Assembly (NCBI GenBank): GCA_964493785.1
Contig: CAZBPM010000007.1
Coordinates: 70,721 to 134,720, forward strand
Length of the DNA: 64,000 bases
Direction: 5' to 3'
From: Hyphomicrobium_A sp964493785
GTDB lineage: Bacteria; Pseudomonadota; Alphaproteobacteria; Rhizobiales; Hyphomicrobiaceae
Shown: piece by piece, positions 1-9,246 of the stretch
Layout of the letters: each line of letters starts with the position of its first letter
How positions within the stretch are numbered: position 1 is the first letter of the stretch
Program-made: the position numbers and the translations under genes
Notes under the pieces: generated by a model
Seen by the model: only the letters and a program-made list of their open reading frames with translations
What the model was told of the DNA's origin: nothing
Database searches by the model: none

Positions 1-90
1 AAGCCGGCTCGGCAGCGCAAGGGGCATGCGCCCAGCACATCGCGATGGCGAAAGCGCACAGCGACGCGACGAGGGACTGAAGGGAACTCT

Positions 91-1338
91 TCAAGGCGAC
101 GTCCTGCCAATGCGGATGCTGCCACTTGCGAAAAGCATGATCGCCAGCAGCGACGCTACGAGATTGGTCGAGCGCAGGAAAAGGGTCTCGGTCACGTCGA
201 CGAGAAAGATCAGGGCGGTCATGCTGAGGACCAGCGCATGCTCACGCGACGACAATATCGTCTCGCCCTTCAGATTGTTCAGCCGCAACGCGCTGAAAAA
301 GTAGGTCAGTATGAAAGCCGCGTACCCCACGATCCCCGTCTCCATCAGGATCGCGATAAAGCCGCTGTGGTAGTTATCGAGCACCCAGCCGTGGTCCCGA
401 CGGAAGGCGTCCAGCGTGAACTCGTTGGTCCAGAAGCCGTTCAAGCCGAAGCCCAGCAGCGGGTGCTCGGGCCAATACGACAAGGCGAAATGCCAGATGA
501 ACGAGCGTTCGGTGATGTCGTACTCGCCGCCGAAAACCTCGAAATAGGGCACCGGACTTTGCAGCATGTATATTATGAGTACGGTAGCCAGCGCCGTGAT
601 CAGTAGTGGGGCCATCGTCATCGCGACCTTGAACCGGGGCGATCTCTGCAACAGCCACGAACAGCCGGCAGCCGCTCCAGCGATGGCGAAGCCCGCCCGC
701 GATCCGGAACCAAAGACGCACAGCGCGCCGGCAAAGCCGGCGATGAGCGGAAAGTATCGCCGGCCGGGTGAAAACTGTTGCAAGGCGAGGAACAACAATA
801 GTCCTCCGGCGATGCCAAGCGACTGCTTAGACTCGAACACGCCCGACCATTGGCCGTTGTGCATCCATGTCGAGATGACGCCGATGTCGGGAACCAACGC
901 CACAGCAAGCAGCGAGGCTACGGCCACGGCGAAAAGGCCGACCGTTACCCCGCTCATGATCTCGTCGATGGTGAGGTGCCGCGTCAACCTATACGCGGCG
1001 AACGTGGTGGTCAGCAGAGCCGCCGCCTTGCCCATGCTCTCCGCGGTGTAGTTCGACCAGATCACCGAGGTGACCGCGATGCCGTAGAACGCGGCGATGC
1101 AGTAGGTGTCCGTGGCGGCCACGAGCCGGTGCCGCGCCGGCGCCAGATAGCTCACAGCGATGATCGCCATCCACAACCCAAGCGTAGCGACCTGCTGCAA
1201 GGTCGCAAGCAGCGGGCTGATGTCGGGGCTGAAATTTCCCAGCGACAACGGCGCCACTAACATGACGGCAATCCGCAGCAACGAAGCGACCTGGTCCGCA
1301 CTGGCTGGAGCGGCGACTTCGCCGGAGACGTTTGCCAT
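91..1338 (-). CDS. O-antigen polymerase/ligase-like membrane protein (Wzy_C family)
   Basis: A 415-residue polytopic inner-membrane protein with about ten hydrophobic segments. It shows the pattern of the O-antigen ligase/ExoQ family: a periplasmic-loop motif NGQWSGVFESKQSLG near residues 161-175, an RSFIW...PLLGFG block near 278-298 and a YHSGFIAILMETG block near 322-335, the last matching the conserved H-N-x-x-L region of the family (here HSG in place of HN). Members either polymerise lipid-linked repeat units or attach glycan to a lipid acceptor; sequence alone does not separate these. It is divergent from the co-polymerase gene at 1542, which argues for polymerase. Start ATG at 1338 has only a weak upstream GGAA. 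Confidence 0.82.
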   Translation of the reverse strand: MANVSGEVAAPASADQVASLLRIAVMLVAPLSLGNFSPDISPLLATLQQVATLGLWMAIIAVSYLAPARHRLVAATDTYCIAAFYGIAVTSVIWSNYTAESMGKAAALLTTTFAAYRLTRHLTIDEIMSGVTVGLFAVAVASLLAVALVPDIGVISTWMHNGQWSGVFESKQSLGIAGGLLLFLALQQFSPGRRYFPLIAGFAGALCVFGSGSRAGFAIAGAAAGCSWLLQRSPRFKVAMTMAPLLITALATVLIIYMLQSPVPYFEVFGGEYDITERSFIWHFALSYWPEHPLLGFGLNGFWTNEFTLDAFRRDHGWVLDNYHSGFIAILMETGIVGYAAFILTYFFSALRLNNLKGETILSSREHALVLSMTALIFLVDVTETLFLRSTNLVASLLAIMLFASGSIRIGRTSP

Positions 1339-1541
1339 GTTTCCGCATCATGGTTGGCAGCGGGTTAGTGCACCGCGATAAAAGCCGAATATCGGTAGGA
1401 GGACTAGCACGTGGGCAACTCGTCCCTGCAGAAGCCTGGGCTGTTGGTTAAGTCGCGTTTCCAGCGCGCGTCCGCCGGCGTGTTTGATCGGCAAAACCAG
1501 CAGGCGCACGCGTCGCTGCTCGCGTTGCAAGGGGCACCAGC

Positions 1542-2957
1542 ATGACCTTGCTGGCGCCATTTGCAGACGTCGGGCCCTCGACGTCTGCCGCATCTTCCAA
1601 TGCGAACGGTGGGTTTGCCGCGGTCCTCCTTGAGCCCAGCCGCCTCAAGAAGGCACTGCTCGGTCATCGTCGGCTCGTGCTCGCTTGGATCGCGGCATTT
1701 CTGGTCCTCGGCGGCATCGCCGCTCTCGTCATTCCCGCCCGCTACACCGCGACCGCCGTGGTTCTCATCGATCCGCGTACGCCGCGCGTGATGCGGAGCG
1801 AAGAGGTTCTCCAAGGCATCGGCAACGACACGGCCGCAGTCGAAAGCCAGGTCGAGTTCTTCACCTCGACAGCCATGGCTGCGAAGATCATCAAGCAGTT
1901 CGACCTGATGAACGACCCGGAGTTCAACGGGCCGTCCATGACCTCGCAACTGCAAGCGTTCATCACGGGTGATGCGCCGTCCGACAATCTCTCGGCCGAA
2001 AAAGCAATCGAGCGGTTCATGCGCTCGTTGCTGGTCAAGCGTGTGAAGCTGACCTACGTGATCGAGGTGAACTTCGTCTCGAAATCGCGGGCGAAGGCTG
2101 CGGCCATCGCCAACGCTATCGTCGACGCCTACATCGCGGACCAGAAGGCGACCAAAGTCAGCGCGACGGGCGAGGCGTCTGAGCAACTTGGCGGCCGGTT
2201 GGAGGACCTGCGCGGCAAGGTGCGAACGGCCGAGCAAGCCATCGCCGACTTCAAGGCAGCCAACAAGATTGTCAGTGTTGGGCCGGGCACGTCCAACGAG
2301 GCGCTTATCCAGCGGCAAGCCGAAGCAATCAGCTCGCAGCTCATGACCGCGCGGGTACGCGTGTCCGAAACCGCTGCGAACCTTGATCAGCTCCGGACAG
2401 CTCGCCGGGATGGGGCGACGGACACTCTGACTGCGTCGTTGCGCTCGACGGTCATGACCACGCTGCGGGTTCAGATCGCAGTAACCGCCCGGCGCGTGGC
2501 CCAGCTCGAAGAACTATTGGGACCCGCGCATCCCGAGCTCCGTGCCGCCCGGCGCCAGTTGAAGGAACTCAAGAGCGAGGCTGAGGCCGAGCTTTCCCGG
2601 ATAACGCGCAACGTCGAGGTGGAGCACCGTGCCGCTCTCGATTACGAGCACCGGTTGGCCGACGAGCTCAGCAGGCTGCAAGTAGACGCGGCGGCTTATG
2701 ACCAGAGCCGCGTCAAATTGCAGGATCTCCAGCGGGAGGCGCTGGCCAACAACACCCTCTACGCCCAACTCCTGAACCGCTCCAAGGACACCGCCGAGCA
2801 GGCCAATGTCCAGCGCGCGGACGCTCGCGTGATCTCCAGAGCCATTACGCCGGTTCGAGCAAATCCGCCTTCGGCGCTGCTCATTCTCGCCCTCGCGGGC
2901 CTGCTGGGGTGCGCCGTGGGATCGGTAGCCGCGGTCCGATCCAGTCTCAAAGCCTAG
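1542..2957 (+). CDS. Wzz/GumC-type polysaccharide co-polymerase, no kinase domain
   Basis: A 471-residue chain-length-determinant protein. A first membrane helix lies near residues 44-64, followed by the VVLIDPRTPRV motif typical of the ExoP/GumC periplasmic domain, then a long coiled-coil section (about 200-400), then a proline-rich RANPPSALL turn into a second membrane helix (about 440-465). The C-terminus stops soon after that helix, so the BY-kinase domain of ExoP/Wzc is absent, as in GumC or Wzz-type PCP proteins. The start has AAGGGG 6-7 bases upstream. It probably sets polymer length together with the polymerase-like protein encoded divergently at 91-1338. Confidence 0.85.
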   Translation: MTLLAPFADVGPSTSAASSNANGGFAAVLLEPSRLKKALLGHRRLVLAWIAAFLVLGGIAALVIPARYTATAVVLIDPRTPRVMRSEEVLQGIGNDTAAVESQVEFFTSTAMAAKIIKQFDLMNDPEFNGPSMTSQLQAFITGDAPSDNLSAEKAIERFMRSLLVKRVKLTYVIEVNFVSKSRAKAAAIANAIVDAYIADQKATKVSATGEASEQLGGRLEDLRGKVRTAEQAIADFKAANKIVSVGPGTSNEALIQRQAEAISSQLMTARVRVSETAANLDQLRTARRDGATDTLTASLRSTVMTTLRVQIAVTARRVAQLEELLGPAHPELRAARRQLKELKSEAEAELSRITRNVEVEHRAALDYEHRLADELSRLQVDAAAYDQSRVKLQDLQREALANNTLYAQLLNRSKDTAEQANVQRADARVISRAITPVRANPPSALLILALAGLLGCAVGSVAAVRSSLKA

Positions 2958-2987
2958 CGATTTCCGGCCACGTTGATGCCGGATCGC
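2957..2987 (+). terminator. Hairpin after the co-polymerase gene
   Basis: GCGAT(TT)CCGGC pairs with GCCGGATCGC, a 10-bp stem with a two-base bulge, starting at the last base of the stop codon. No T-run follows, so Rho-independent function is uncertain. The rest of the stretch to 3240 shows no convincing gene. Confidence 0.35.
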
Positions 2988-3240
2988 GCCAAAGATGGCC
3001 ACGTCATTCCTAGCGCTGCCCGCCGTTATTGCTGCGCGCGGGCTCGCTTGCGCCGCTCGTGACGGCTCTCCCCTTCGCGGCTGCCAATATGTTCCTGCCC
3101 ATTTTGGAAGCGTTGGCATTGCTCAACCGACCAAAGAAGGCCCCCGTTGCAGGGCTGCCTAAAGAGGGCGGCGGGGCCGGCGTCCGCCAATGGGCGACGG
3201 CGTCATCACCATAGAAATACGTGGTAGGGAGAAGACGCTA

Positions 3241-3540
3241 ATGACCAGAGGATGGGTCGCTTTCGTTTCGGTTCTGCTGCTTTCAGGAACCGCTGCTTTT
3301 GCTGGCGGCTGGGACATGAAGACCGTGGACACTGATGGCAACGGCACCGTCAGCCGCCCCGAGTATGAGAAGAATGCGGGCAAGCTCGGCATCGATCCGA
3401 CGCCGGACTTTTCGGCGATGGACTCCAACAACAACAACAGCATCAGCGAGAAGGAATGGGCCAACGCCGAGAAGATGGTGAAGGCATTCCCGGTGTCTTG
3501 TAAGTCGTCCACCGAGTCCTGGTGCCCCAAGGGTTACTAA
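3241..3540 (+). CDS. Secreted EF-hand calcium-binding-type protein
   Basis: A 99-residue protein with a signal peptide (about residues 1-21, cleavage after AAFA) and two EF-hand loops: DTDGNGTVSRPEY and DSNNNNSISEKEW. Both keep acidic or amide residues at positions 1, 3 and 5 and a hydrophobic residue at 8; the second has Asn at 3 and 5, so affinity may be lower. Two cysteines near the C-terminus (VSCKSSTESWC) could form a disulfide. Start ATG at 3241 is chosen because AGGGAG lies 8 bases upstream and the signal peptide follows; a longer frame from 3190 lacks both. Its role inside a polysaccharide cluster is unknown; calcium-dependent glycan binding is possible. Confidence 0.8.
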   Translation: MTRGWVAFVSVLLLSGTAAFAGGWDMKTVDTDGNGTVSRPEYEKNAGKLGIDPTPDFSAMDSNNNNSISEKEWANAEKMVKAFPVSCKSSTESWCPKGY

Positions 3541-3559
3541 CTCTAGGGCATTGAACATA

Positions 3560-3593
3560 CCTCGAAGCCCGGCCGCACCTCCGGGTTTCGAGG
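3560..3593. terminator. Bidirectional hairpin terminator between convergent genes
   Basis: CCTCGAAGCCCGG pairs with CCGGGTTTCGAGG (13 bp, one G-T pair) around an 8-base loop. It lies in the 75-base gap between the EF-hand gene and the convergent glycosyltransferase. Confidence 0.65.
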
Positions 3594-3615
3594 CGTTGCT
3601 CTTGCGCGCCCGGCG

Positions 3616-4728
3616 CTAAGCGTAGGCCTGAGCTACACGCCGCCAGACGGCCGCCTCTGAATAAAGACTGCGAACATTTGCGCGCGGCACGGCCGGCTCC
3701 GTACGTGAGCGCCCACCGGTATGGAATGCCTCGATCAGCGCGTCCGCGGTCGCCCGAGCATCGTCGACCGGCACGATCCATCCACCCGACAGCCGCGCCA
3801 GTGTGCGGCAACCGGGAACATCGCTCGTCACGATAGTTCGCCCGCAGAACACCGCTTCAATGAGACTGCGTGGCACGCCTTCGCCGCCGCGCGACGGCAG
3901 CAAGGCGACGTGATGGGTCTGCCAGATTTGCGTCACGTCATTCGAAAGTCCGACGAAGCCGATTGAGGGATCGGCGGTGAACGCCCGGATGTCGTCCCTA
4001 GTGAAAGTGCGCGGATTGCCGGGGTCGAACTTCCCCGCAATCGTGAGCGAGACGTCTGCCCCGTCGGCACGAGCCAGACGGGTCGCCTCGACAGCAATGT
4101 CGAGGCCCTTCGACCAAACGAGCCGGGCGACGAAGGCCACCTTCAGTGGCGGCAGGGCAGGGGGCGGCTCCAGCTCGCGGTACTCGTCAGGATCGACGCC
4201 AGCACCGCGCGTCAGCTTTACGCGCCCCTGTCTCAGCGCACGGCCCAGCCAGCACGATCTGAGGTCAGCCCGGTTCTCTACGAGCCACCGCGTGTTGGGG
4301 CCGTCCGCCACAAACCGGATCAGGAATGCCAGCACTACCCCGACCAGCCGAGCCGCCGCCGTGCGCGAGGCGGCTGTGTAGCCCCTGCCGGTGATCGTGA
4401 AAACGCGGCGCACTGGCAGGCCGAGCGCGGCGATCCCTCCGACGACGACGCCGAAGAAGCCGAAACCGTGGAGTATGCAGTCGGGATGCTTTCTGAGAAG
4501 GCGCCTGGCTCTTCTCATTGCACCAAACAGCCCGCCGGGCAGGATTCCGACGCGATCGCTGCGCAGATCGACGACCTTAAAACCCGCCTGTTTCAGATCA
4601 GCGGCTGCTTTTGTTGTTTTACAGGCGATGACCACGTCATAGCCGGCGCTTCTGGCCTTTTGAGCCAGATGGGAGAAGTGAGATTGGAAAAACCAATCGA
4701 CGCCTACGAGGTACACAATGGTGGGCAT
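3616..4728 (-). CDS. Glycosyltransferase family 4
   Basis: A 370-residue GT-B retaining glycosyltransferase. The C-terminal donor-binding half has VAFVARLVWSKGLD (the R/K phosphate-contact region) and the EX7E-type signature in GGEGVPRSLIEAVFCGR. The N-terminal half starts with IVYLVGVDWFFQSHF, resembling TuaC/WcaL-like enzymes. The ATG at 4728 begins the Rossmann strand directly; the 26 additional upstream residues in frame look non-coding. It likely adds one sugar to a polyprenyl-linked repeat unit at the inner face of the membrane; donor and acceptor cannot be read from sequence. Confidence 0.85.
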   Translation of the reverse strand: MPTIVYLVGVDWFFQSHFSHLAQKARSAGYDVVIACKTTKAAADLKQAGFKVVDLRSDRVGILPGGLFGAMRRARRLLRKHPDCILHGFGFFGVVVGGIAALGLPVRRVFTITGRGYTAASRTAAARLVGVVLAFLIRFVADGPNTRWLVENRADLRSCWLGRALRQGRVKLTRGAGVDPDEYRELEPPPALPPLKVAFVARLVWSKGLDIAVEATRLARADGADVSLTIAGKFDPGNPRTFTRDDIRAFTADPSIGFVGLSNDVTQIWQTHHVALLPSRGGEGVPRSLIEAVFCGRTIVTSDVPGCRTLARLSGGWIVPVDDARATADALIEAFHTGGRSRTEPAVPRANVRSLYSEAAVWRRVAQAYA

Positions 4729-4916
4729 GTCACAAAACGGAATTACGCTTGCAAGGCGAAAGGTCACCAAGCAACGCGTTGGCCACACGAAAACAAAACA
4801 ATTCAAAAAGCGAAAAGGCCCCCTGTGCTTTTCACTCGGTTGTGGATAACATCGGCAGATGTTGAGAGCAAGAGCGAGCGCGCTTGCAGAGCCAGCTGAT
4901 TTTGCAGAGTGTTTCT

Positions 4917-5654
4917 ATGTTGATGCGTATCGGCCACTTTCTGCGCAGGCGGCGCAGGATATTGACGGGCCGCTGGAAGGACGACGGACAAAGAACGAGT
5001 TTCGTCTACCAGGGGGTGAAGTTAGAGATCCCCAATGCCCTACTCACTGATCGACTGCGCGACGCTTTCGAGCGCGGATACTATGAGGCCGCAGAGGCCG
5101 AACAGGTTCCCGGCATTCTGCAGGACGGCGAGCGTGTCCTCGAGATCGGTGCAGGCATCGGTTTTGTCTCCACCATTGCTGCGCTGACCGGAAAAGCGAG
5201 CAAGGTTATCGCCGTCGAGGCCAATCCGGCGCTGATCCCAGCGATCAAGAGAAACCACGAGCTCAATCACGTCGATGCAGACGTATATAATGAGATCCTT
5301 TCCGCCGAAGAGGGCGTTGGACACCTTCATGTTCATCCGGACTTCTGGGCGAGCTCGCTGACCGATTGGGAGGGCGCCCGTCGGGTCGAGGTCAGAAAGA
5401 CCTCTCTTCAGCGCAGACTTGAAGAGTGGAAGCCGACGCTGATCATCGTCGACATCGAGGGCGGCGAGGCGACCCTCTTTGATGGGGTCGACCTTAAGGG
5501 CGTGTCCCGGATCATGCTTGAGGTGCACCAGGAAGGCATCGGCCGCCGAGGCATGAAACACGTCTTCGATGTCCTGTCGGCGCAGGGCTTTCACTACGAC
5601 CAATGGCATTCATGCAAAGACGTGGTGACCTTCACGCACGTGGACCGGCCATAG
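4917..5654 (+). CDS. FkbM-family SAM-dependent methyltransferase
   Basis: A 245-residue class I methyltransferase. Motif I is VLEIGAGIGFVSTIAA, followed by the acidic KVIAVEANPALIPAI strand, and the FkbM-type IIVDIEGGEATLF motif. FkbM-family enzymes O-methylate sugars or small molecules, and in glycan clusters usually methylate a hydroxyl of the growing polysaccharide. The frame is open from a TTG at 4884; the ATG at 4917 (or 4923) is preferred because neither TTG has a ribosome-binding site. The next gene starts on the base after its stop codon, so the two are probably translated together. Confidence 0.8.
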   Translation: MLMRIGHFLRRRRRILTGRWKDDGQRTSFVYQGVKLEIPNALLTDRLRDAFERGYYEAAEAEQVPGILQDGERVLEIGAGIGFVSTIAALTGKASKVIAVEANPALIPAIKRNHELNHVDADVYNEILSAEEGVGHLHVHPDFWASSLTDWEGARRVEVRKTSLQRRLEEWKPTLIIVDIEGGEATLFDGVDLKGVSRIMLEVHQEGIGRRGMKHVFDVLSAQGFHYDQWHSCKDVVTFTHVDRP

Positions 5655-6662
5655 ATGGAAGGCCATCGATTCCAGTTCGAAAGCGGGGAGCCGCAGGGTG
5701 ATCTGCCGGCCGAGCGGTTTCCCTTGGCTTACGTCATCCTGGCGCACGACAACTTCGGAACCCTGGAAGAGTTGATCGGGCGGCTGAGCGCATCCGAGGC
5801 TGACACGGTCGTCGTTCATCTGGATCGTCGCGTCCGAAGGTCTTCGCTCAACTTGTTGCGCGCGCGCTTCGCCGATCGACCCAACGTTCACATCATCAGC
5901 GTCCGTCGGTGCAGATGGGGTGGGATTAGCCTGGTCGAGGCTACCATCGCCGGCTTGACCACGCTGCGACAGACAAAACGCGCCTACGAATACGTGTCGC
6001 TGCTGAGTGGCATCGACTTTCCGATCAAGCGCTCGCGCGACCTGCGCTGGTTTCTCGCCGCCTCGGGCAGGTCTGAATTCATCGAGGCATACGATTTCTA
6101 TCTGGAGCGCTGGATCATCACCGGCATCTACGCCGAGCGCTTCGAATACTGGTTCCCGTTCGCTCGCTCAGGGTTCCTCTCCAAGCCATTCAAGATCTGG
6201 TACCACCTCGTGCAGTTGCTCGATATTCGCAGGCCGCCACCGCCCGGCGTCGTACCATACTCGGGCTCGCAGTGGTGGACGCTGACCCGCGAGGCCGTGC
6301 ACTGGCTTCTTGACTCTGAGTTGAGCCGCACGCTGCTGCGTCGCCTGCGCTCATCATTCGTCCCCGACGAGACCTACTTCTCGACTCTGGTCATGGCCTC
6401 GCCCATGTCCGGCAACGTGGCGTCGAGGAACCTCCGATACGTCAAGTGGAAGCGGTCTGGCACACCCAAGACGCTTGATGGACGAGATGCCGTGGGGCTT
6501 GCCCGCTCGGAAGCCTTCTTCGCGCGAAAAATCGTGAAGCGGCATGACCGGAAGCTGTTTGAGCTGGTGAAGAATGATCTCCTACCTCGTTCGATCCCGT
6601 CTCGTTTTTCGACGCGGCGCAGACAAATTGGTGAATATGCTGTTGAGGACCAGCGGCAGTGA
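5655..6662 (+). CDS. GT14 core-2/I-branching-type glycosyltransferase
   Basis: A 335-residue protein with the Branch domain. It begins AYVILAHDNFGTLEELIGRL and continues with VVVHLDRRV, YVSLLSGIDFPIKRS and GSQWWTLTREAVHWLL, all landmarks of GT14 enzymes (beta-1,6-GlcNAc-transferase and xylosyltransferase relatives). PDETYFSTL supplies the conserved acidic residue. GT14 members do not need the usual DxD motif, and none is evident here. It is immediately coupled to the FkbM gene. In bacteria this family occurs in capsule and exopolysaccharide clusters, where it could add a side branch. Confidence 0.82.
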   Translation: MEGHRFQFESGEPQGDLPAERFPLAYVILAHDNFGTLEELIGRLSASEADTVVVHLDRRVRRSSLNLLRARFADRPNVHIISVRRCRWGGISLVEATIAGLTTLRQTKRAYEYVSLLSGIDFPIKRSRDLRWFLAASGRSEFIEAYDFYLERWIITGIYAERFEYWFPFARSGFLSKPFKIWYHLVQLLDIRRPPPPGVVPYSGSQWWTLTREAVHWLLDSELSRTLLRRLRSSFVPDETYFSTLVMASPMSGNVASRNLRYVKWKRSGTPKTLDGRDAVGLARSEAFFARKIVKRHDRKLFELVKNDLLPRSIPSRFSTRRRQIGEYAVEDQRQ

Positions 6663-7221
6663 CAAGATCGTTTGCTCGGGGCTGACGTTCTCGTGCGCCG
6701 ATGTCCTCGACAAGCTTTCGCTGTGGCCAGACGACTTTCTCAACGTGGCCGGTGACAAGGCGGCGACATACCGCGCTGCCTACATCGCACGGCTGCTGCC
6801 CGCCGGTGCCGGCGTCGATCTCGTCTGCGCGCCCGGCATGGCCTCAGATACATTGCCTCTGATCACCTACCTGGCGAAGCGTCGCGCGCGCCTCGCCCTG
6901 CGCAGCGATGATGATGAACTTATCGGCAGATGGGTCCAAACGCCCGCGCTGGGCGACAGGCTCGCCGCGACGCCGGAAGACGCGAAGGGCGCGAACGCCG
7001 AGGCCTTGATCCAGTTCTCAAACGGCCCGGTTCCGTCCGTCGCAGAGATATGCCGGTCAAACCTTCGAGTAGTGTTCATCCAGCGCACCGAGCCCTGGAG
7101 TCGATCTGACGCACGCACCGTGATGCGGGCAGCGTCCATGCACGGGTTTTTCATCGACTCACGAGTGAGCGATGCAACCCGCATACTGATGAGACGCCGC
7201 GGCAGTTGGGGGTTCTATTGA
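6637..7221 (+). CDS. Hypothetical protein in the polysaccharide operon
   Basis: Function not recognised. The 194-residue product has no signal peptide or membrane helix. It contains a possible Rossmann-like LLPAGAGVDLVCAPGMASDTLPL segment and ends in an arginine-rich MRRRGSWGFY. The layout (early FLNVAGDKAATYRAAYIARLL, later LRVVFIQRTEPW strand) resembles a degenerate class I methyltransferase fold without a clear motif I, but this is inference. The start could also be ATG 6574, overlapping the GT14 gene by 89 bases; ATG 6637 is chosen to limit overlap. It shares four bases or so with the following glycosyltransferase, which suggests translational coupling. Confidence 0.65.
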   Translation: MLLRTSGSDKIVCSGLTFSCADVLDKLSLWPDDFLNVAGDKAATYRAAYIARLLPAGAGVDLVCAPGMASDTLPLITYLAKRRARLALRSDDDELIGRWVQTPALGDRLAATPEDAKGANAEALIQFSNGPVPSVAEICRSNLRVVFIQRTEPWSRSDARTVMRAASMHGFFIDSRVSDATRILMRRRGSWGFY

Positions 7222-7226
7222 ACCGG

Positions 7227-8411
7227 ATGGCCACCGTGAAGGAGAACGACTTCCGCTCAGACGGCTGGGTCGAGATCGCGCGCCGCTCTACCCGGAGCTG
7301 GTCAGCGCGTAGCTCCAGAAGGATCGTTCATCTGGTCCCGACGCTAGCCGCAGGCGGCGCCGAACGCCTGCTCGCCGATCTGACGAAATTCTGTCCCGGC
7401 GATCATGCCATTGTCTCGCTGACGGCCGATCGACCAGCCTTCGATTTCGCCGCCAGCCTGACATTCGCGGGCAAGTACGGTCGAACCGGAACCTTGCCCC
7501 GCGTCAGGGCCATCCTCTCCGAGCTCAAGCCCGATATCGTCCACTCGTGGCTCTACCACGGCAACATCGCCAGCATCGCGTCGCTGGGCCGAGGCTGCCG
7601 CCGCGTATGGTCAGTACACAATACCGATCTGTCACTGCGCGGTTCGAGCTGGAGCAGCCTGGCGTGCCAGCGGGCCGGAGCATGGATGTCCGGTTTGCTT
7701 CCCGACGCCATCGTCTACTGCGGCCCATCGGCCGCGCGGTATCACGAGAAGATAGGCTACGACGCGAGGAAGTCCGCCGTCATCGTCAATGGCCGCGACC
7801 TTTCCAGTTATCGGGCCGACGCGGCCACCCGGAGCAGGGTGCGGACCGAGCTGGGCGTTCCCGAGGGCACCTTTCTCATCGGCAGCATCGCGCGCTATCA
7901 CCCGCAAAAGAACCACGCCGGCCTTATACGGGCATCAAAGCCATTGCTTGCCGACGGGCAGGCGAGACTGGTCCTGGCTGGGCAAGGATGCAGCATCGAT
8001 AATGCCGAGCTGATGGACGTGCTGGCCCGCGAGGGCGTGGCAGCAAGCACGATCCTGCTGGGGCACCGTAGCGACACTGGCGCCTTGCTGAACGCTCTCG
8101 ACGTACTGGCGATTGCATCCGTCTTTGGAGAGGCCTATCCGATCGTGGCAATAGAGGCGAGCGCGACTGGGACGGCTATCGTGGCGACAGACGTGGGGGA
8201 TACTGCCGAATTCGTCTGCGGCGCTCGCTATCTCGTACCGCCGGGCGATACGCCGGCCATGACACTGGCGCTGACCAGGATGCGCAGCGATCTGCATACG
8301 CCCGTCTTCCGCGCCAAGCTGGCCGACAAGGCCAGGGAGACGGCGAGCCGCAATTCGATAGAAGTCTGCGCCGCAAGCTACGACAGGCTGTACGGGGCGC
8401 TCCTCCAGTGA
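7227..8411 (+). CDS. Glycosyltransferase family 4
   Basis: A 394-residue GT-B enzyme. Residues near 30-45 read RIVHLVPTLAAGGAERLL, the typical acceptor-domain opening with GGAER. The C-terminal domain has GSIARYHPQKNHAGLI (nucleotide phosphate contacts) and SVFGEAYPIVAIEASATGTAIVATDVGDTAEF, matching the EX7E motif in EAYPIVAIE. An alternative TTG at 7218, overlapping the upstream stop as TTGA and preceded by GGGGG, would add three residues. The downstream ABC permease starts within the stop of this gene, so it is part of one operon running 4917-9984. Confidence 0.87.
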   Translation: MATVKENDFRSDGWVEIARRSTRSWSARSSRRIVHLVPTLAAGGAERLLADLTKFCPGDHAIVSLTADRPAFDFAASLTFAGKYGRTGTLPRVRAILSELKPDIVHSWLYHGNIASIASLGRGCRRVWSVHNTDLSLRGSSWSSLACQRAGAWMSGLLPDAIVYCGPSAARYHEKIGYDARKSAVIVNGRDLSSYRADAATRSRVRTELGVPEGTFLIGSIARYHPQKNHAGLIRASKPLLADGQARLVLAGQGCSIDNAELMDVLAREGVAASTILLGHRSDTGALLNALDVLAIASVFGEAYPIVAIEASATGTAIVATDVGDTAEFVCGARYLVPPGDTPAMTLALTRMRSDLHTPVFRAKLADKARETASRNSIEVCAASYDRLYGALLQ

Positions 8412-9235
8412 CAGCAGCCTTCGAAAGAATACCCGACGGCGAAAGGTGGCGATGGCGTCGGTCGCTCGAGGACATCGTCGACGGCATCTGCGACTGGCAG
8501 GTATGGGCGACCCTCGCCTATGAGGACATCCGCCAGAGATATGTCAGATCCGTCCTCGGCGAGTTCTGGCTGACGCTGAGCATGGGCGTGACGATCGTCA
8601 CTATCGGCGTCATCTACAGCGGCCTCTTCCGGCACCCGATGCAAGAGTATCTGCCCTATCTTGCCGCCGGCGTCGCCGGCTGGGCCCTCATTTCGTCGGT
8701 GCTGAATGAAGGCGCGCACGCGTTCATCGCCGACTATCAACTCATTTTGCAGACGAACCGCCCCAAGACGACCTATCTCCTGCGCGTTCTGGCGCGAGGC
8801 TTCTTCGTCTATCTGCACAATGCCGTCGTGGTCATTGCTGTCTGCGCCTTCTTTGGGCAGTTCCCGAGCCTCGCGTTCTTGCTGATTGTCCCCAACCTCG
8901 CGCTGATCCTGCTGAACCTCGCCTGGATGATCGGAATACTCTCCGTGTTGTCGGCGCGGTTCCGCGACATCCCTCCCATCCTGGCAAGCGTCCTTCAGAT
9001 CGTGTTCTTCGCGACGCCGATCATCTGGAACGAGAAGCAGTTGCCGCCGGATATGCACTTCGTCGTCACACTCAATCCGTTTGCTGCTTTGATGGAATTG
9101 ATGAGGGCCCCGTACCTGGGGCAGGTGGTCCCGATCACGCACTACGCCGCGGTGATCGCGATGGCGGCGCTGGGCTCGGCCGCGTGGATGATCGTCTATT
9201 CCCGGGCGCGCCACCGCGTTCCATTCTGGCTTTAG
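8408..9235 (+). CDS. ABC-2 type polysaccharide exporter permease (Wzm/KpsM-like)
   Basis: A 275-residue integral membrane protein with six predicted helices and the ABC2_membrane organisation. It starts with an amphipathic N-terminus containing the LAYEDIRQRYVRSVLGEFW segment conserved in Wzm/RfbD/KpsM permeases. It moves undecaprenyl-linked or lipid-linked glycan across the inner membrane, with the ATPase encoded 11 bases downstream. The start codon is GTG, overlapping the previous stop as GTGA, a strong sign of translational coupling. Confidence 0.88.
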   Translation: MTAAFERIPDGERWRWRRSLEDIVDGICDWQVWATLAYEDIRQRYVRSVLGEFWLTLSMGVTIVTIGVIYSGLFRHPMQEYLPYLAAGVAGWALISSVLNEGAHAFIADYQLILQTNRPKTTYLLRVLARGFFVYLHNAVVVIAVCAFFGQFPSLAFLLIVPNLALILLNLAWMIGILSVLSARFRDIPPILASVLQIVFFATPIIWNEKQLPPDMHFVVTLNPFAALMELMRAPYLGQVVPITHYAAVIAMAALGSAAWMIVYSRARHRVPFWL

Positions 9236-9246
9236 GTGCACGCCCG

